Assembly: GCA_001899805.1 (NCBI GenBank)
Contig: MKWP01000014.1
Location: 372,001 to 436,000 of the forward strand
Source: Lysobacterales bacterium 66-474
GTDB lineage: Bacteria; Pseudomonadota; Gammaproteobacteria; Xanthomonadales; Rhodanobacteraceae
Direction of reading: 5' to 3'
Length of the DNA: 64,000 nt
Below, piece by piece: positions 27,729-36,282 of the stretch. Both the position numbers and the translations under genes were made by a program. Below the pieces are notes generated by a model. That model had not been told where the DNA came from, did not search any database, and worked only from the letters and a program-made list of their open reading frames with translations. How positions within the stretch are numbered: position 1 is the first letter of the stretch; every line of letters begins with the position of its first letter.

Positions 27729-28115
27729 ATGGGCTTCCCCCGGATCATGTGCGGGGTCAACCCAACCGGCCTTGCTGGAGGAGTCGCGTTTGGATGGAAT
27801 CTTGTCATTCCGGGGCTGTCCGCGCCGGTAGCGGGCAGAACCCGGAATCGGTATTGCACGCGGCAGCCTTTCAAACCGATTGACTCGCGCCATGGACTGC
27901 GTGAGCCAATCGGTGTGGTTGTCCTTCAGACCGATTCCGGGTTCGCCCCTGCGGGGCGCCCCGGAATGACGAGCGTGGAGAAGGCGGGACGCCCCGGAAT
28001 GACGACGTCAGGTTGGCTGTAGGTTGGGCTGACCGGCTTCATCGGGAAGCCCAACTTGGTTTTGTGACTACGCGTTGGGCTTCGCCCGGATCAAGTGCGG
28101 GTCAACCCACCTACC
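27729..28115. repeat. cluster of REP-like and GTCATTCCGG repeats
   Basis: The region holds a REP-like unit at 27729-27768, an element with ends GTCATTCCGGGG (27804-27815) and CCCCGGAATGAC (27959-27970), an extra CCCCGGAATGAC at 27992-28003, and two opposed REPs at 28020-28054 and 28074-28115 that form a REPIN-like pair. The 19 bases at 27875-27893 match 5655-5673 exactly. With the doubtful ORF below it, this fills the 608-base gap 27725-28332. Confidence 0.8.
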
Positions 28116-28202
28116 TTGCTGGGTGCCGGAAGACGCGGTTATGCGGCCGCCAGGCGCGCCGGCACCGCAGGGACGTTCATCAGCGTGTTTCGCGCGGACC
28201 CG

Positions 28203-28280
28203 ATGCGCGTGATGACCGTGCTGGGCATACTCCTCGCGTTGGGCCTGGTGGCGCTTCCGGTCATCCTGTTGCGGGGTTGA
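28203..28280 (+). CDS. possible single-helix membrane micropeptide
   Basis: The frame reads MRVMTVLGILLALGLVALPV and ends ILLRG-stop, one hydrophobic helix with a basic N-terminus. It can be extended upstream in frame to TTG 28116 or GTG 28095, but no good RBS is seen. It may be a real micropeptide, the tail of a decayed gene, or chance. It lies beside a repeat cluster. Confidence 0.25.
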   Translation: MRVMTVLGILLALGLVALPVILLRG

Positions 28281-28332
28281 CAGCAAGCACGGCTCACCCC
28301 CTGTCGGTTGACGGGAAGACTTTGGACGCAAG

Positions 28333-29289
28333 TCAGCGGGAAGCCGCAGTTCGAATGGGCGGCAGGGGTTTGTAATCGGGATTCGGGCGGGCGAATACCC
28401 CGAGGTTGACACCGACCGCGCGCGCTTCACCGGCATCCCCATCCGCTTTGTGATCGCTCGGGAAATTGATGATCCGCGGGCGGGGATCGGCGATCGCCAT
28501 GGTGGTGGAACCACCTCCATCGAAATTGAGCGCCTCGACCGCGCCATGCGCAACCAGGAACCGGGCCACCTCTTGCAGGCTCATCCCTTCGCTGAATCCG
28601 GGTTGGCGGCCGTCGACGGTCATCAACAGCAGGCGACCCTGCCGTGTGACCGCGACCGCCGTGCGCGGAGGGTGGCTGTCGTCGAATTTGGATCCGGTCG
28701 GTGCGACAACCTTTCCTTGTTCCACAAGCAGGTCCGAACCGGCGATCGTGTCATGGAGTCGGGCCCCCGGTTTGCCAACCTCGCTGGCGGTGACCTTGCG
28801 GATCTGGACGTGATGGTCGGGCGTGATGTTGAGGACCCAGGCGCGATGCGGATCCAGCGGAGAGATGACGTGGCCGCCCGAGATCACCAGTGACACGTCA
28901 TCCGTGTCCAGCGAATGTTTGACGAAGGTGAAGAACGATCCGTTGATTCCGAGCTGCGCGTGTTGCCGGGTAATGAACTGCAGGGTCGTCTCGCGGGTGG
29001 TTTCGAGATTGGGGTCGCCCGGCAGCGGTCCGTTCGGATCACCATTGGACGGGGTGACGAGAAAGCGAATGCCGGGTGCCTCGGGATCGATGATTGCGAG
29101 GTGGATGATTTCCGGCCTTGGCTTCGACCTCACGATCCGTTCCAGTTGCACCCCCACGAATGGCTCGCTGGTCTGTACCGCGGCCGTGGACAGGCTTGGT
29201 GCCAGCAGCAACGCCCACATGAATGGCACGTACCGGAAACGGGCAGGACTCCGGGCGTTGCGTGTGCGGTTCAAAACAAGGTACTCCAC
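28333..29289 (-). CDS. phosphodiester glycosidase family protein (NAGPA/DUF2233)
   Basis: A 318-residue exported protein with a hydrophobic signal (VPFMWALLLAPSLSTAA) and the NAGPA domain found in the enzyme that uncovers mannose-6-phosphate and in bacterial exopolysaccharide proteins. The QLGINGSFFTF region, GRLLLMTVDGRQPGFSEGMS and the active-site-like ALNFDGGGSTTM are all typical. In bacteria these proteins are thought to hydrolyse sugar-phosphodiester bonds in the envelope; the substrate is unknown. An internal Met in the signal region (MWALLL) is an alternative start. Confidence 0.87.
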   Translation of the reverse strand: MEYLVLNRTRNARSPARFRYVPFMWALLLAPSLSTAAVQTSEPFVGVQLERIVRSKPRPEIIHLAIIDPEAPGIRFLVTPSNGDPNGPLPGDPNLETTRETTLQFITRQHAQLGINGSFFTFVKHSLDTDDVSLVISGGHVISPLDPHRAWVLNITPDHHVQIRKVTASEVGKPGARLHDTIAGSDLLVEQGKVVAPTGSKFDDSHPPRTAVAVTRQGRLLLMTVDGRQPGFSEGMSLQEVARFLVAHGAVEALNFDGGGSTTMAIADPRPRIINFPSDHKADGDAGEARAVGVNLGVFARPNPDYKPLPPIRTAASR

Positions 29290-29510
29290 AGGATCGGCAA
29301 AGCAGCGGTCGGAATCGGGTTTCGGGCAGGTTGGTAAACGGGGGCAGATGCACTTCCTCCGTTCTTCCCTTTACTTTAGCGCGCCGGATTTCATGCCGGA
29401 CCCCCGGTGGTGGGCTGCCGCCTGTTCTGGTCCTTGGACCCCTTGGCGATTTCGCGGTTGCCTGTCCTATACTCCGGCGCACGGGAGCATCGACACGGGA
29501 GGGTGTGGAC

Positions 29511-30353
29511 ATGTCCGACAACAAGCCGGCCGAACAAACCGACGTCACCAAGGCGTGGCGTGCCTCGCAGGGCCAGAAGTCCGCCGCCACGCGCCTGCGC
29601 ATTTTCGCGGTGGTCGCGTGGATCATTGCCATCGCGGGCGAAGTCGTCGCGATCGTCCTGCTCTACAGGCACAAGTTCGACCACGGCAATCTCGGGCTGC
29701 TGATCGGCATCCTGGTCGGGATCGCGATCTTCGCGATCGCCGGCAACCTGTTGTGGAAGGCGGCCAACAAGCAGGACCCGGCCAGCAGGGCCGACGGCTT
29801 CAAGTTCTTCGTCCAGAACCAGCTCGGCGCGATCATCACGCTGATTGCCTTCGTGCCGCTGGTTGTCCTGATCTTCATGGACAAGGACATGGATCCGAAG
29901 AACAAGAAGGTCGCCGGCGGCGTGGGCGCGGTGCTGGCCATCATCGCCGCGTTGATCGGCGTGAGCTACAAGCCGCCGTCGGTCGAGCAGTACACGCAGG
30001 ACATGAACCAGTGCGCGGCGCAGATCAAGGCCAACCAACCGACCACGGCCTGTTCACCCGAGGTCGCCCAGCAGGCGCAGGACATCGCCCGCGATTCCAG
30101 CGCGATCGCCGACGCGACGAAGACCGCCGCGAACCCGGCCGGGCAGGATGTCGTGTACTGGATCGCCCCGGAGAACGGCGCGCAGAAGTCGTCGACGCCG
30201 CACGTCTTCCACCTCTGCGCGGGCGTGAGTCCGCTGCGCGGCAAGACCGTGAACCACGGTTCCGTGACGCAGGCCTACGCGGAGAACGCCACCCGCATCA
30301 CCAAGCAGATTTCGATGGAGCAGAAGCAGTGCGGGTTTGCGGCTTCGGAGTGA
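29511..30353 (+). CDS. uncharacterised membrane protein
   Basis: A 280-residue protein with four predicted membrane helices in the first half (RIFAVVAWIIAIAGEVVAIV, LGLLIGILVGIAIFAIAG, LGAIITLIAFVPLVVLIFM, GGVGAVLAIIAALIGVSY). A soluble C-terminal half has several Cys residues (CAAQIK, TACSPE, HLCAGVSP, KQCGF) and is likely periplasmic. No family with a known function is recognised. The start at 29511 follows GGGAGGGTGTGGAC, and a TATACT -10-like box lies at 29468-29473. Confidence 0.8.
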   Translation: MSDNKPAEQTDVTKAWRASQGQKSAATRLRIFAVVAWIIAIAGEVVAIVLLYRHKFDHGNLGLLIGILVGIAIFAIAGNLLWKAANKQDPASRADGFKFFVQNQLGAIITLIAFVPLVVLIFMDKDMDPKNKKVAGGVGAVLAIIAALIGVSYKPPSVEQYTQDMNQCAAQIKANQPTTACSPEVAQQAQDIARDSSAIADATKTAANPAGQDVVYWIAPENGAQKSSTPHVFHLCAGVSPLRGKTVNHGSVTQAYAENATRITKQISMEQKQCGFAASE

Positions 30354-30385
30354 GCTGAGCGGAGGGTGGCGCCTCGGGTTTCAGG

Positions 30386-31297
30386 TCAGGATGGGCGACG
30401 CTTGGCGGACCGCGCCCTCTTTTTCCCCGCAAGCTCGGTCAGCGCGTGCTCGGTCACCGTGCGACGCAACTCCTTCAACGCGGGTGACGCCGGATCGCCG
30501 CCGGCATGCAGGCAGACATCGACGCGCGGCAACGGCGGCAGTCCGTACTTGCCGTCCAGCCTCCTCAGCTGGGGTGGGATGCCTGCGCTGGTGCGCAAGG
30601 TGATGCCGAGCCCGGCGGCGACGCCTGCCCACAGGCTTTGCAGGCTGGCCGTGACGAAGGCCGGCCGCCAGGCCATGCAGGCCTTGTCCAGCGCCCGCGT
30701 GCCGGCCTCGCGAAAGAAGCACGGCGGGTGGTAAAGCGCCATGTCGATCACGTCGCTCGATCGCAACCGCTTGCCCGCGTCCACGGCGCCCACCCACGTC
30801 ATCGGCAGTGTCGCGAGTCGTTCGGCATCGGCGCGCCGGGCATGGCCCATCGCCAGTACCAGGTCCAGCTCTCCGCGATCCAGCCGTTCCAGCAGCGCGT
30901 TGTTGCGCTCGACTGCGACGTCCACGCGCACCGCCGGATACGCCTTCTTGAATTGCCCCAGCGCCGCCGGCAACCAGGATTCCGCGAAATCCCCGGGTAG
31001 GCCGAACCGCACCGTGCCGCCGATCGATGCGCCATGCACGGCGTGCACCGCCTCGTCATTGAGCGCAAGGATGCGCAGCGCGTACGCATGCACGCGGTCG
31101 CCCGCTTCGGTCAGCACCACCCGGCGCCCCTGCTTGCGAAACACCGGCTGCCCCAGTTGCGATTCCAGCTTGCGCATCTGCTGGCTGACCGCCGATTGCG
31201 AGCGGTTCACGCGTTCGGCCGCGCGGGCCAGGCTGCCCAGGCGAAGGATCGCGGCCAGCGTGCGCAGCGCATCCATGTCGAGGTTGGGGAGATTCAT
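30386..31297 (-). CDS. LysR-family transcriptional regulator
   Basis: A 303-residue regulator with an N-terminal winged helix (MDALRTLAAILRLGSLARAA, NRSQSAVSQQMRKLE) and a periplasmic-binding-like effector domain from about residue 95. The start at 31297 is chosen because the 27-residue upstream extension crosses the palindrome at 31331-31347. Divergent from a lipocalin-like protein 345 bases away. It is clearly paralogous to the LysR protein at 39516-40394 along the whole N-terminal half. Confidence 0.9.
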   Translation of the reverse strand: MNLPNLDMDALRTLAAILRLGSLARAAERVNRSQSAVSQQMRKLESQLGQPVFRKQGRRVVLTEAGDRVHAYALRILALNDEAVHAVHGASIGGTVRFGLPGDFAESWLPAALGQFKKAYPAVRVDVAVERNNALLERLDRGELDLVLAMGHARRADAERLATLPMTWVGAVDAGKRLRSSDVIDMALYHPPCFFREAGTRALDKACMAWRPAFVTASLQSLWAGVAAGLGITLRTSAGIPPQLRRLDGKYGLPPLPRVDVCLHAGGDPASPALKELRRTVTEHALTELAGKKRARSAKRRPS

Positions 31298-31330
31298 GCT
31301 GAAGAATTTCTGATGGATAGGTAGCGAAGT

Positions 31331-31347
31331 ATTCCATTTTATGGAAT
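31331..31347. promoter_or_regulatory. putative LysR box
   Basis: ATTCCAT-TTT-ATGGAAT is a perfect 17-base palindrome, 33 bases upstream of the LysR start. It has the T-N11-A spacing (ATTCC-N7-GGAAT) expected for a LysR-type recognition site. Confidence 0.65.
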
Positions 31348-31449
31348 TGTTGTCAGGCGTAGGATGCATGACGGTCACGTTGAAGGCGTGGCTGTTGACG
31401 TACCACCAAAAGAGACCTGACTAGCGCTGGAACGCAACCAGACCACCTC

Positions 31450-31571
31450 GTCATTCCGGGGCCATCGCCAGCTCCATCGGCGATGGAACCCGGAATCCAG
31501 CTCTTACTCGATGCGCAAGAAGCTGGATTCCGGGTTCTACCCGCGAAAGGCGCGGGCAGCCCCGGAATGAC
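31450..31571. repeat. nested inverted repeat with GTCATTCCGGGG ends
   Basis: Outer arms GTCATTCCGGGG (31450-31461) and CCCCGGAATGAC (31560-31571) enclose a perfect 16-base inner inverted repeat, AACCCGGAATCCAGCT (31487-31502) with AGCTGGATTCCGGGTT (31521-31536). The end motifs are shared with the elements at 5636-5767 and 27804-27970. Apart from this and the LysR box, the 31298-31641 gap holds nothing recognisable. Confidence 0.8.
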
Positions 31572-31641
31572 GATCTTTGGGAATCGTCGCGACGATCAGG
31601 ACAGGTGAGTCTCAGCGCCAATGAGGAAAGGAGAACAACCC

Positions 31642-32163
31642 ATGCGCATGCATTCCCATCTCATTGCTACGGCATTGATGGTCGCCGGCGTCGCCTCGGC
31701 TGGCGGGGCCTCGGCCGCTGGCGCCCCCCATCATTCCCCGCTGGCCGGAACCTGGACGCTGGTGGCCGCCGACGTCATCCATCCGGATGGATCACGCACC
31801 AGCGACTACGGCGCGTCTCCGAAGGGCCTGCTGATGGTCGACCGCTCGGGGCGCTATTCGCTGCAAATTTTTCGCAGCGACCGCCCGCGCTTCACGGGCG
31901 CGAAGGCCGACGGCACTCCCGCCGAATACCGCGCTGCGGTGATGGGTTCGAGCGCCCATTACGGCACGCTCGCGGTCGAACCGGGCAAGCACCAGTTGGT
32001 GTTCCATATCGACGGCGCCTCCTTTCCCAACTGGGAAGGGCAGACACAAATCCGAACCTTCGAATTGCACGGCGACACGCTCAGCTATCGCGTGCCGCCA
32101 CGCCCGAACGGTGATGTGCCGATTTCGGTTTGGAAGCGCGTCGAGGGTGGCGCGGCACATTGA
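31642..32163 (+). CDS. lipocalin-like domain protein, exported
   Basis: A 173-residue protein with a signal peptide (HLIATALMVAGVASAGGASAA) and a lipocalin_5-like domain: SPLAGTWTLVAADV, GLLMVDRSGRYSLQI, and TFELHGDTLSYRVPP. Such proteins are small beta-barrels presumed to bind hydrophobic ligands or to be stress-related; the ligand is unknown. ATG 31642 is preferred over 31621 for its RBS (AAAGGAGAA). It is the likely target of the divergent LysR regulator. Confidence 0.83.
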   Translation: MRMHSHLIATALMVAGVASAGGASAAGAPHHSPLAGTWTLVAADVIHPDGSRTSDYGASPKGLLMVDRSGRYSLQIFRSDRPRFTGAKADGTPAEYRAAVMGSSAHYGTLAVEPGKHQLVFHIDGASFPNWEGQTQIRTFELHGDTLSYRVPPRPNGDVPISVWKRVEGGAAH

Positions 32164-32194
32164 CCCTGGAGAAGGTTCGATCAGCTTCCTTTCC

Positions 32195-32220
32195 GTCATT
32201 CCGGCGAAGGCCGGAATGAC
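32195..32220. repeat. short GTCATTCCGGC hairpin
   Basis: GTCATTCCGGC (32195-32205) and GCCGGAATGAC (32210-32220) form a compact 11-base-arm hairpin 31 bases after the lipocalin gene. It shares its ends with the longer elements and may act as a terminator-like structure, although it has no T-run. Except for the doubtful ORF at 32301, the rest of the 32164-32551 gap is featureless. Confidence 0.7.
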
Positions 32221-32300
32221 GAGTGGCTGGATTGACCAGAGATTCCTTGAGTGCGATCTGATCGGAGGTGCCTGTTTTGGCCCGCTCATCGGAGACGTGC

Positions 32301-32405
32301 ATGAGTTCACCCTGGACGAACCTGCTGTTGCTGCACGGCCATATCCATGATCCGGAGGTGGTCCGCCGCCTGGGGGACATGCCTTCCGCACCACCGCCAG
32401 GATAA
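32301..32405 (+). CDS. possible 34-residue ORF or gene remnant
   Basis: The frame begins MSSPWTNLLLLHGHIHDPEV and ends with a Pro-rich tail before TAA. GGAGACGTGC precedes the ATG, and codon third positions are mostly G or C as in real genes of this genome. The peptide is not recognised. It could be a true small protein or the leftover 5' end of a decayed gene. Confidence 0.35.
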   Translation: MSSPWTNLLLLHGHIHDPEVVRRLGDMPSAPPPG

Positions 32406-32518
32406 TCGGGCTGCAAGCGGGAGCGCATGCGTCCGTCGCTTGCTACCGTCGCCGCGCGACAAGCGCGAGTGGTCGACCGCCATTGCGGCCTCGGTTTGTC
32501 GCCGGGGCGATCCCGGAG

Positions 32519-32542
32519 TACCATAACGGCATACCATAACGG
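32519..32542. promoter_or_regulatory. tandem operator of the VapBC-type module
   Basis: TACCATAACGG occurs twice, at 32519-32529 and 32532-32542, with a 13-base period, immediately before the antitoxin gene. Tandem direct repeats of this kind are typical ribbon-helix-helix antitoxin binding sites. Confidence 0.6.
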
Positions 32543-32551
32543 ACAAGCATC

Positions 32552-32839
32552 ATGGGCCGCATGACCATTCGCGCGACGTACGCGCTGGATAGCGAAACCG
32601 ACCATCGGATCAGAAGCCTGGCCAAGCAATGGGATGTTTCCCAGGCGGAGGTCATCCGGCGCTCCGTGCGCGCGGCGGTTGAACAGAATTCGCAAGTCTT
32701 GAGTCCGCGCGACGTGGTGCAGCGCTATGCCAAGGGGCCACTGCCGCGAAGCAGGACCCGCACCCGCGAAGTGGTTCGCGCGCTGCGTTCGTGGCGGCAT
32801 GAGGATGACAAGCGTCGCGCAAGTCCGCGCGCACGATGA
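32552..32839 (+). CDS. ribbon-helix-helix antitoxin (VapB-like)
   Basis: A 95-residue protein. A ribbon-helix-helix fold is predicted for residues 3-45 (MTIRATYALDSETDHRIRSL and QAEVIRRSVRAAVEQ), followed by a basic, probably disordered tail that would wrap the toxin (LPRSRTRTREVVRALRSW). Its stop overlaps the toxin start by four bases (ATGA). An in-frame Met at 32561 is an alternative start. It probably represses its operon through the tandem repeats just upstream. Confidence 0.85.
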   Translation: MGRMTIRATYALDSETDHRIRSLAKQWDVSQAEVIRRSVRAAVEQNSQVLSPRDVVQRYAKGPLPRSRTRTREVVRALRSWRHEDDKRRASPRAR

Positions 32840-33219
32840 TTCATTTCGACACCAATGCGCTCGTCGCTTTGCCGCAATGGGCGCGTGACGGCAACGAGGT
32901 GGTGAAGCGCGTCGTCGCGGGCGAGGCTGCCGCCGCGTGCGTGGTGGTCTGGTACGAATTCCTGCTTGGGCCGCTGGCAGACGATGAGGCCGAGTTGGCG
33001 CATGCGTTCATCGGTGGCCGCGTCGAGCCGATGACGGAGGCTGACGCCGAACTTGGCGCCCGATTGTTCAATGCCTGTGGCCGCCGGCGCACGCTGAAAA
33101 CAGACGCCCTCATCGCGGCCACGGCCATTCGGGCGAAGGCGGATTTCGTGACCTTGAACGTTGCCGATTTCAAGCCATTCGTCGCGCACGGCCTGCGCTT
33201 GGTCCCGGCATCGCTCTGA
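32836..33219 (+). CDS. PIN-domain toxin (VapC-like)
   Basis: A 127-residue PIN ribonuclease. The acidic active-site positions are visible: Asp5 in MIHFDTNALVAL, Glu41 in VVWYEFLLGP, Asp in LKTDALIAATAI, and the final Asp in VTLNVADFKPF. VapC toxins cleave specific tRNAs or rRNA and are held by the partner antitoxin. It overlaps the antitoxin gene by four bases, so expression is translationally coupled. Confidence 0.9.
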   Translation: MIHFDTNALVALPQWARDGNEVVKRVVAGEAAAACVVVWYEFLLGPLADDEAELAHAFIGGRVEPMTEADAELGARLFNACGRRRTLKTDALIAATAIRAKADFVTLNVADFKPFVAHGLRLVPASL

Positions 33220-33238
33220 TCGGGCGACGAACAAAAGA

Positions 33239-33270
33239 CGGAGGCAATTAAACTGAATTGGTTGCCTCCG
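33239..33270. repeat. CGGAGGCAA inverted repeat
   Basis: CGGAGGCAA (33239-33247) and TTGCCTCCG (33262-33270) are perfect 9-base arms with a 14-base AT-rich loop, preceded by AAAAGA. It lies between the PIN toxin and the RNA ligase-like gene. There is no T-run, so it is a weak terminator candidate. Similar GACGGAGGC strings occur at ~36789 and ~51874. Confidence 0.6.
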
Positions 33271-33289
33271 CCCGCTCTTCCATCGCCAC

Positions 33290-33880
33290 ATGCCGGACCT
33301 GTTTCCCGAGTCGTTCCAACCCGAGGCGTTGGGGGATGACATCCTTCCGTACCTGCGTCCCGTCTTCTTTGCCCTCTATCCTGCGGATGGGGACAAGCCG
33401 CGCGTCGCCGCGTGGCGGAAGCGGCTTTGCGTGGGCCTGTCGCCTGCCATCTCGCTGCGGCCTGCGGGATTGCTGCACGTCAGCGTGGCGGCCTGTGGCC
33501 GTCCTGCACGCAAACGCCAGCCCCTGCAGGAAGCTTTGCGGGAGGCTGCCCGGCACTTTTCCTTCCAGCCTTTCGACCTGACGTTCGAAGCAACCGCACG
33601 CTTCGGCCAGGATAATCGCGCGTTCGTGGCGATCGCCGATGAATCCAGCCAACGGCGAGTCGACGAACTGCGAATGGCGCTGGCAGATGCCCAGCGCTGG
33701 GCAGGGTTGTCGGGATCCCGCGGCAGTCACGCCGCACACCTGACGCTCGGCTACGGGGACCTGCCCGAAGAGCGCAGGCCGATCCCGCCATTCCGCTTCC
33801 ATGTGGGCGCCGTCAATCTGGTGATGAGCGACACCGGCCGATCCGAACACGTCCGGCTGGATCGTTGGTTGCTTCGCTAG
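33290..33880 (+). CDS. 2'-5' RNA ligase / LigT-family protein
   Basis: A 196-residue member of the 2H phosphoesterase superfamily, with the two HxS/Tx motifs HVSVA (His63) and HLTLGY (His150). Family members ligate or hydrolyse 2'-5' RNA bonds or cyclic phosphates. The N-terminal PVFFALYPADGDKPRVAAW is typical of LigT/ThpR. It stands alone and no tRNA-processing partner is adjacent. Confidence 0.88.
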   Translation: MPDLFPESFQPEALGDDILPYLRPVFFALYPADGDKPRVAAWRKRLCVGLSPAISLRPAGLLHVSVAACGRPARKRQPLQEALREAARHFSFQPFDLTFEATARFGQDNRAFVAIADESSQRRVDELRMALADAQRWAGLSGSRGSHAAHLTLGYGDLPEERRPIPPFRFHVGAVNLVMSDTGRSEHVRLDRWLLR

Positions 33881-33960
33881 GATCGATTGCCTTCGTCCCT
33901 CTGCAGACGCGGTTGGCACCAATCCTGCACGCCAGGAACGAGCCACGCTGAACCCGAACG

Positions 33961-34869
33961 ATGACCACGACACTTCCCCCATTGACTGAGGTGCTCGACC
34001 TCATGCCCGATGCGGTCTGTGTCGTCGATCCCGAGGGGCGGCTGCTGTTCGTCAATGCAAGCTTCCAGCGCATTTTCGGTTACGCGCCGGAAGAAGTGCT
34101 GGGCAGGCAGATCTTCAGCCTGGTCCACCCGGATGACTTGGAGGCGACGGCGGAGCAGGCCGAGCGGGTGATGGCGGGTGAATTGCAGCGCCACTTCCGC
34201 AATCGCTACGTCCACAAGGACGGGCATACCGTGGATATCCAGTGGTCGGCGCGCTGGCTGCCGGAGCATCGCGTGCGGATCGGGGTTGGCCACGAAGTGA
34301 CCGACTTGCGGCACGCCGAGCGCGAGCTCGAACACCGCGCCAACCACGATTCATTGACGGGACTCGTCAATCGCGACCGCTTGCGGGTGGAACTGCAAGC
34401 AGCGATCGATGATGCGGCCGACGAAGGCGGCGGGCTCGCGCTTTTGTACATCGACCTCGACGGGTTCAAGCGCGTCAACGACCGCGCCGGCCATGCCGTC
34501 GGCGACCGCTTGCTGCGCGAACTTGCCGAACGCATGCAGCATGCGGTCCGGCAAAACGACCTGGTCGCGCGCGTCGGCGGCGACGAGTTCGTGGTGCTGC
34601 TGCCCGATTGCCGCGACGCGCAGGCCGCGCGGGAAGTGGCCGACAGCTTGCGGGCGCGCCTGACGGCGCCGTGCCGGCTGCCGGAAGGCCTGTTTCAGCT
34701 GGACGCGAGCATCGGCGTGGCCGCGTTTCCCGCCGACGGCGCCGATGCGGATGCTTTGCTGATGCACGCCGACCGGGCGATGTATGCCGCCAAGCATGCT
34801 GGGCGCGCTCGTGATGAAAGTGCAGTCATTGAGGAACAAAAAAGGGGATCAAAGAGGGGAGGGACGTAG
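33961..34869 (+). CDS. PAS-GGDEF diguanylate cyclase
   Basis: A 302-residue cytoplasmic sensor cyclase. The PAS domain spans about residues 8-122 (VLDLMPDAVCVVDPEGRLLF, FGYAPEEVLGRQIFSLVHPD). The GGDEF domain follows, with HDSLTGLVNRDRL and the intact active site GGDEF at residues 206-210. An RxxD inhibitory site (RQND) stands just before it, so product inhibition by c-di-GMP is likely. The last ~15 residues (EEQKRGSKRGG) come from a purine-rich run. The stop abuts the stop of the convergent PH-domain gene with no intervening base. Confidence 0.92.
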   Translation: MTTTLPPLTEVLDLMPDAVCVVDPEGRLLFVNASFQRIFGYAPEEVLGRQIFSLVHPDDLEATAEQAERVMAGELQRHFRNRYVHKDGHTVDIQWSARWLPEHRVRIGVGHEVTDLRHAERELEHRANHDSLTGLVNRDRLRVELQAAIDDAADEGGGLALLYIDLDGFKRVNDRAGHAVGDRLLRELAERMQHAVRQNDLVARVGGDEFVVLLPDCRDAQAAREVADSLRARLTAPCRLPEGLFQLDASIGVAAFPADGADADALLMHADRAMYAAKHAGRARDESAVIEEQKRGSKRGGT

Positions 34870-36282
34870 TCAAGCCCGGTCCGGCAGGTTGACGACCTCC
34901 GCCCCCGTTCTTGAATTGCGGCACGCCGCGCATTGCGCAGGCAGCCGGGTCAGCAGCTCCAGCGCCTCGCCGGTGTCGCGATCCTGCAGGGTTGCACAAG
35001 CGCCCGCGCCGGCGACGTCGAGATGCACGGTGGTGAGCCCGAGGCGGCGCTGCACGGGTCCTTCGGTGGCGCGGATGCTTTGCACCTTGGCCAGCGGCAC
35101 CCAGGTGGTGGTTGCGCGGAGGCGTCCGAGGCGGGCCGCGACGTAGCGTTGATTGCTGCCGATGGCGAGGAAACGCATGCTGAGCGGTGCTTTCCAGATG
35201 GCACGCCGTGGGGCCTTGAGCGAACATTCCGGGGCTCCGGGCGCGACGTTCGCGATGATCGCCTTGCCGATTTCCAGGCGCCCGACGGCGAGCAGTGGAC
35301 GCGATACCTGACCTTCCGCGCGGTTTTCCTTTTTCACCTTGGTGCCGGCAACCTCGACCTCGACGCGGCACCAGCCGAAGCGGCGCCACAACAGCGGCTG
35401 GCACAGGCGCACGAGTTGGATGCGGTCGCGACTGATGGTTTCCGAGGTCGTTTGTACCAGTCCCGAGCGCAACTGGAAGCCCGCGTCCGTGGCGTGGATG
35501 GTGAGCCTGTAATCGCCGTTGAAGCGCTTCCACAGCGCGCCGGCAAGCCCGATGATCGGCCAGATGCCGCCCGCCGCGATGCCTTTGGCGGCGGCAGGGA
35601 ACATCGCGAGCCCGATGGCGAAAGCCACGCACGCGATCACGGCGACAGGACCGATGCCGGCTGTGAGTGTGCCGAGGATGAGCCGGACGGGATGCGTGAC
35701 CACGAGCGGTTCACCCGTTCCCGGATCCTCGACGATGTCGGCACCCGGTGCTGCGGCCAGGGCTGATCCGGCGACCCGCCCGGACTCCCCGGGTTCTTCG
35801 CGCTCGGCGCGCGCGATGGCGAGCAGTTCGTTGCGAAGCCGCGTGGCATGCTCGAGTGTCAGGCACGCGAGGCGCCCCGTGTCGCCGCCGCCCGACGCCA
35901 TGCGAAGGCGCAGCTCGGCGAGCCCCAGGATGCGGGCAAGGCCGCTCTGGGCGATGTCGATGGCCTGCACGCGGTTCAGCGGATAGCGGCTGGAATTGCG
36001 ACTGAGAAGGCCGCTTTCGATGTGCAGCACACCATCGACCAGGCGCCAGCGAGTCACCAGCCACGTGACGACGCCGGCGACGATCGCGATGCCGATGGCA
36101 ATGAGTTCCCAGCGGGGATCGCCATGGGCATGTCGACTGCCCACGAGGCCTGCAAGAATGATGAGGCCGATGGAAATCAGATGCCGTCCGGCACGCACGA
36201 CGGGCGAAAGGGGGTGCAGGCGCTGCCACGGCGTGGTTGCGTGGGGGTCGGCATCGATCACCGGGGCACCCCGCCCACTCAC
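34870..36282 (-). CDS. PH-domain membrane protein, YdbT type
   Basis: A 470-residue membrane protein with several hydrophobic pairs (GRHLISIGLIILAGLVGS, WELIAIGIAIVAGVVTWL, LTAGIGPVAVIACVAFAIGL, GIWPIIGLAGALW) and repeated bacterial PH (bPH2) domains with the telltale RYPLNRVQAIDIAQSGLARI, SRDRIQLVRLCQPLLWRRF and WVPLAKVQSIRATEGPVQRR. YdbT-like proteins act with YdbS at the membrane in an ill-defined envelope role. It starts four bases inside the upstream YdbS-like gene (ATGA overlap). Confidence 0.87.
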   Translation of the reverse strand: MSGRGAPVIDADPHATTPWQRLHPLSPVVRAGRHLISIGLIILAGLVGSRHAHGDPRWELIAIGIAIVAGVVTWLVTRWRLVDGVLHIESGLLSRNSSRYPLNRVQAIDIAQSGLARILGLAELRLRMASGGGDTGRLACLTLEHATRLRNELLAIARAEREEPGESGRVAGSALAAAPGADIVEDPGTGEPLVVTHPVRLILGTLTAGIGPVAVIACVAFAIGLAMFPAAAKGIAAGGIWPIIGLAGALWKRFNGDYRLTIHATDAGFQLRSGLVQTTSETISRDRIQLVRLCQPLLWRRFGWCRVEVEVAGTKVKKENRAEGQVSRPLLAVGRLEIGKAIIANVAPGAPECSLKAPRRAIWKAPLSMRFLAIGSNQRYVAARLGRLRATTTWVPLAKVQSIRATEGPVQRRLGLTTVHLDVAGAGACATLQDRDTGEALELLTRLPAQCAACRNSRTGAEVVNLPDRA

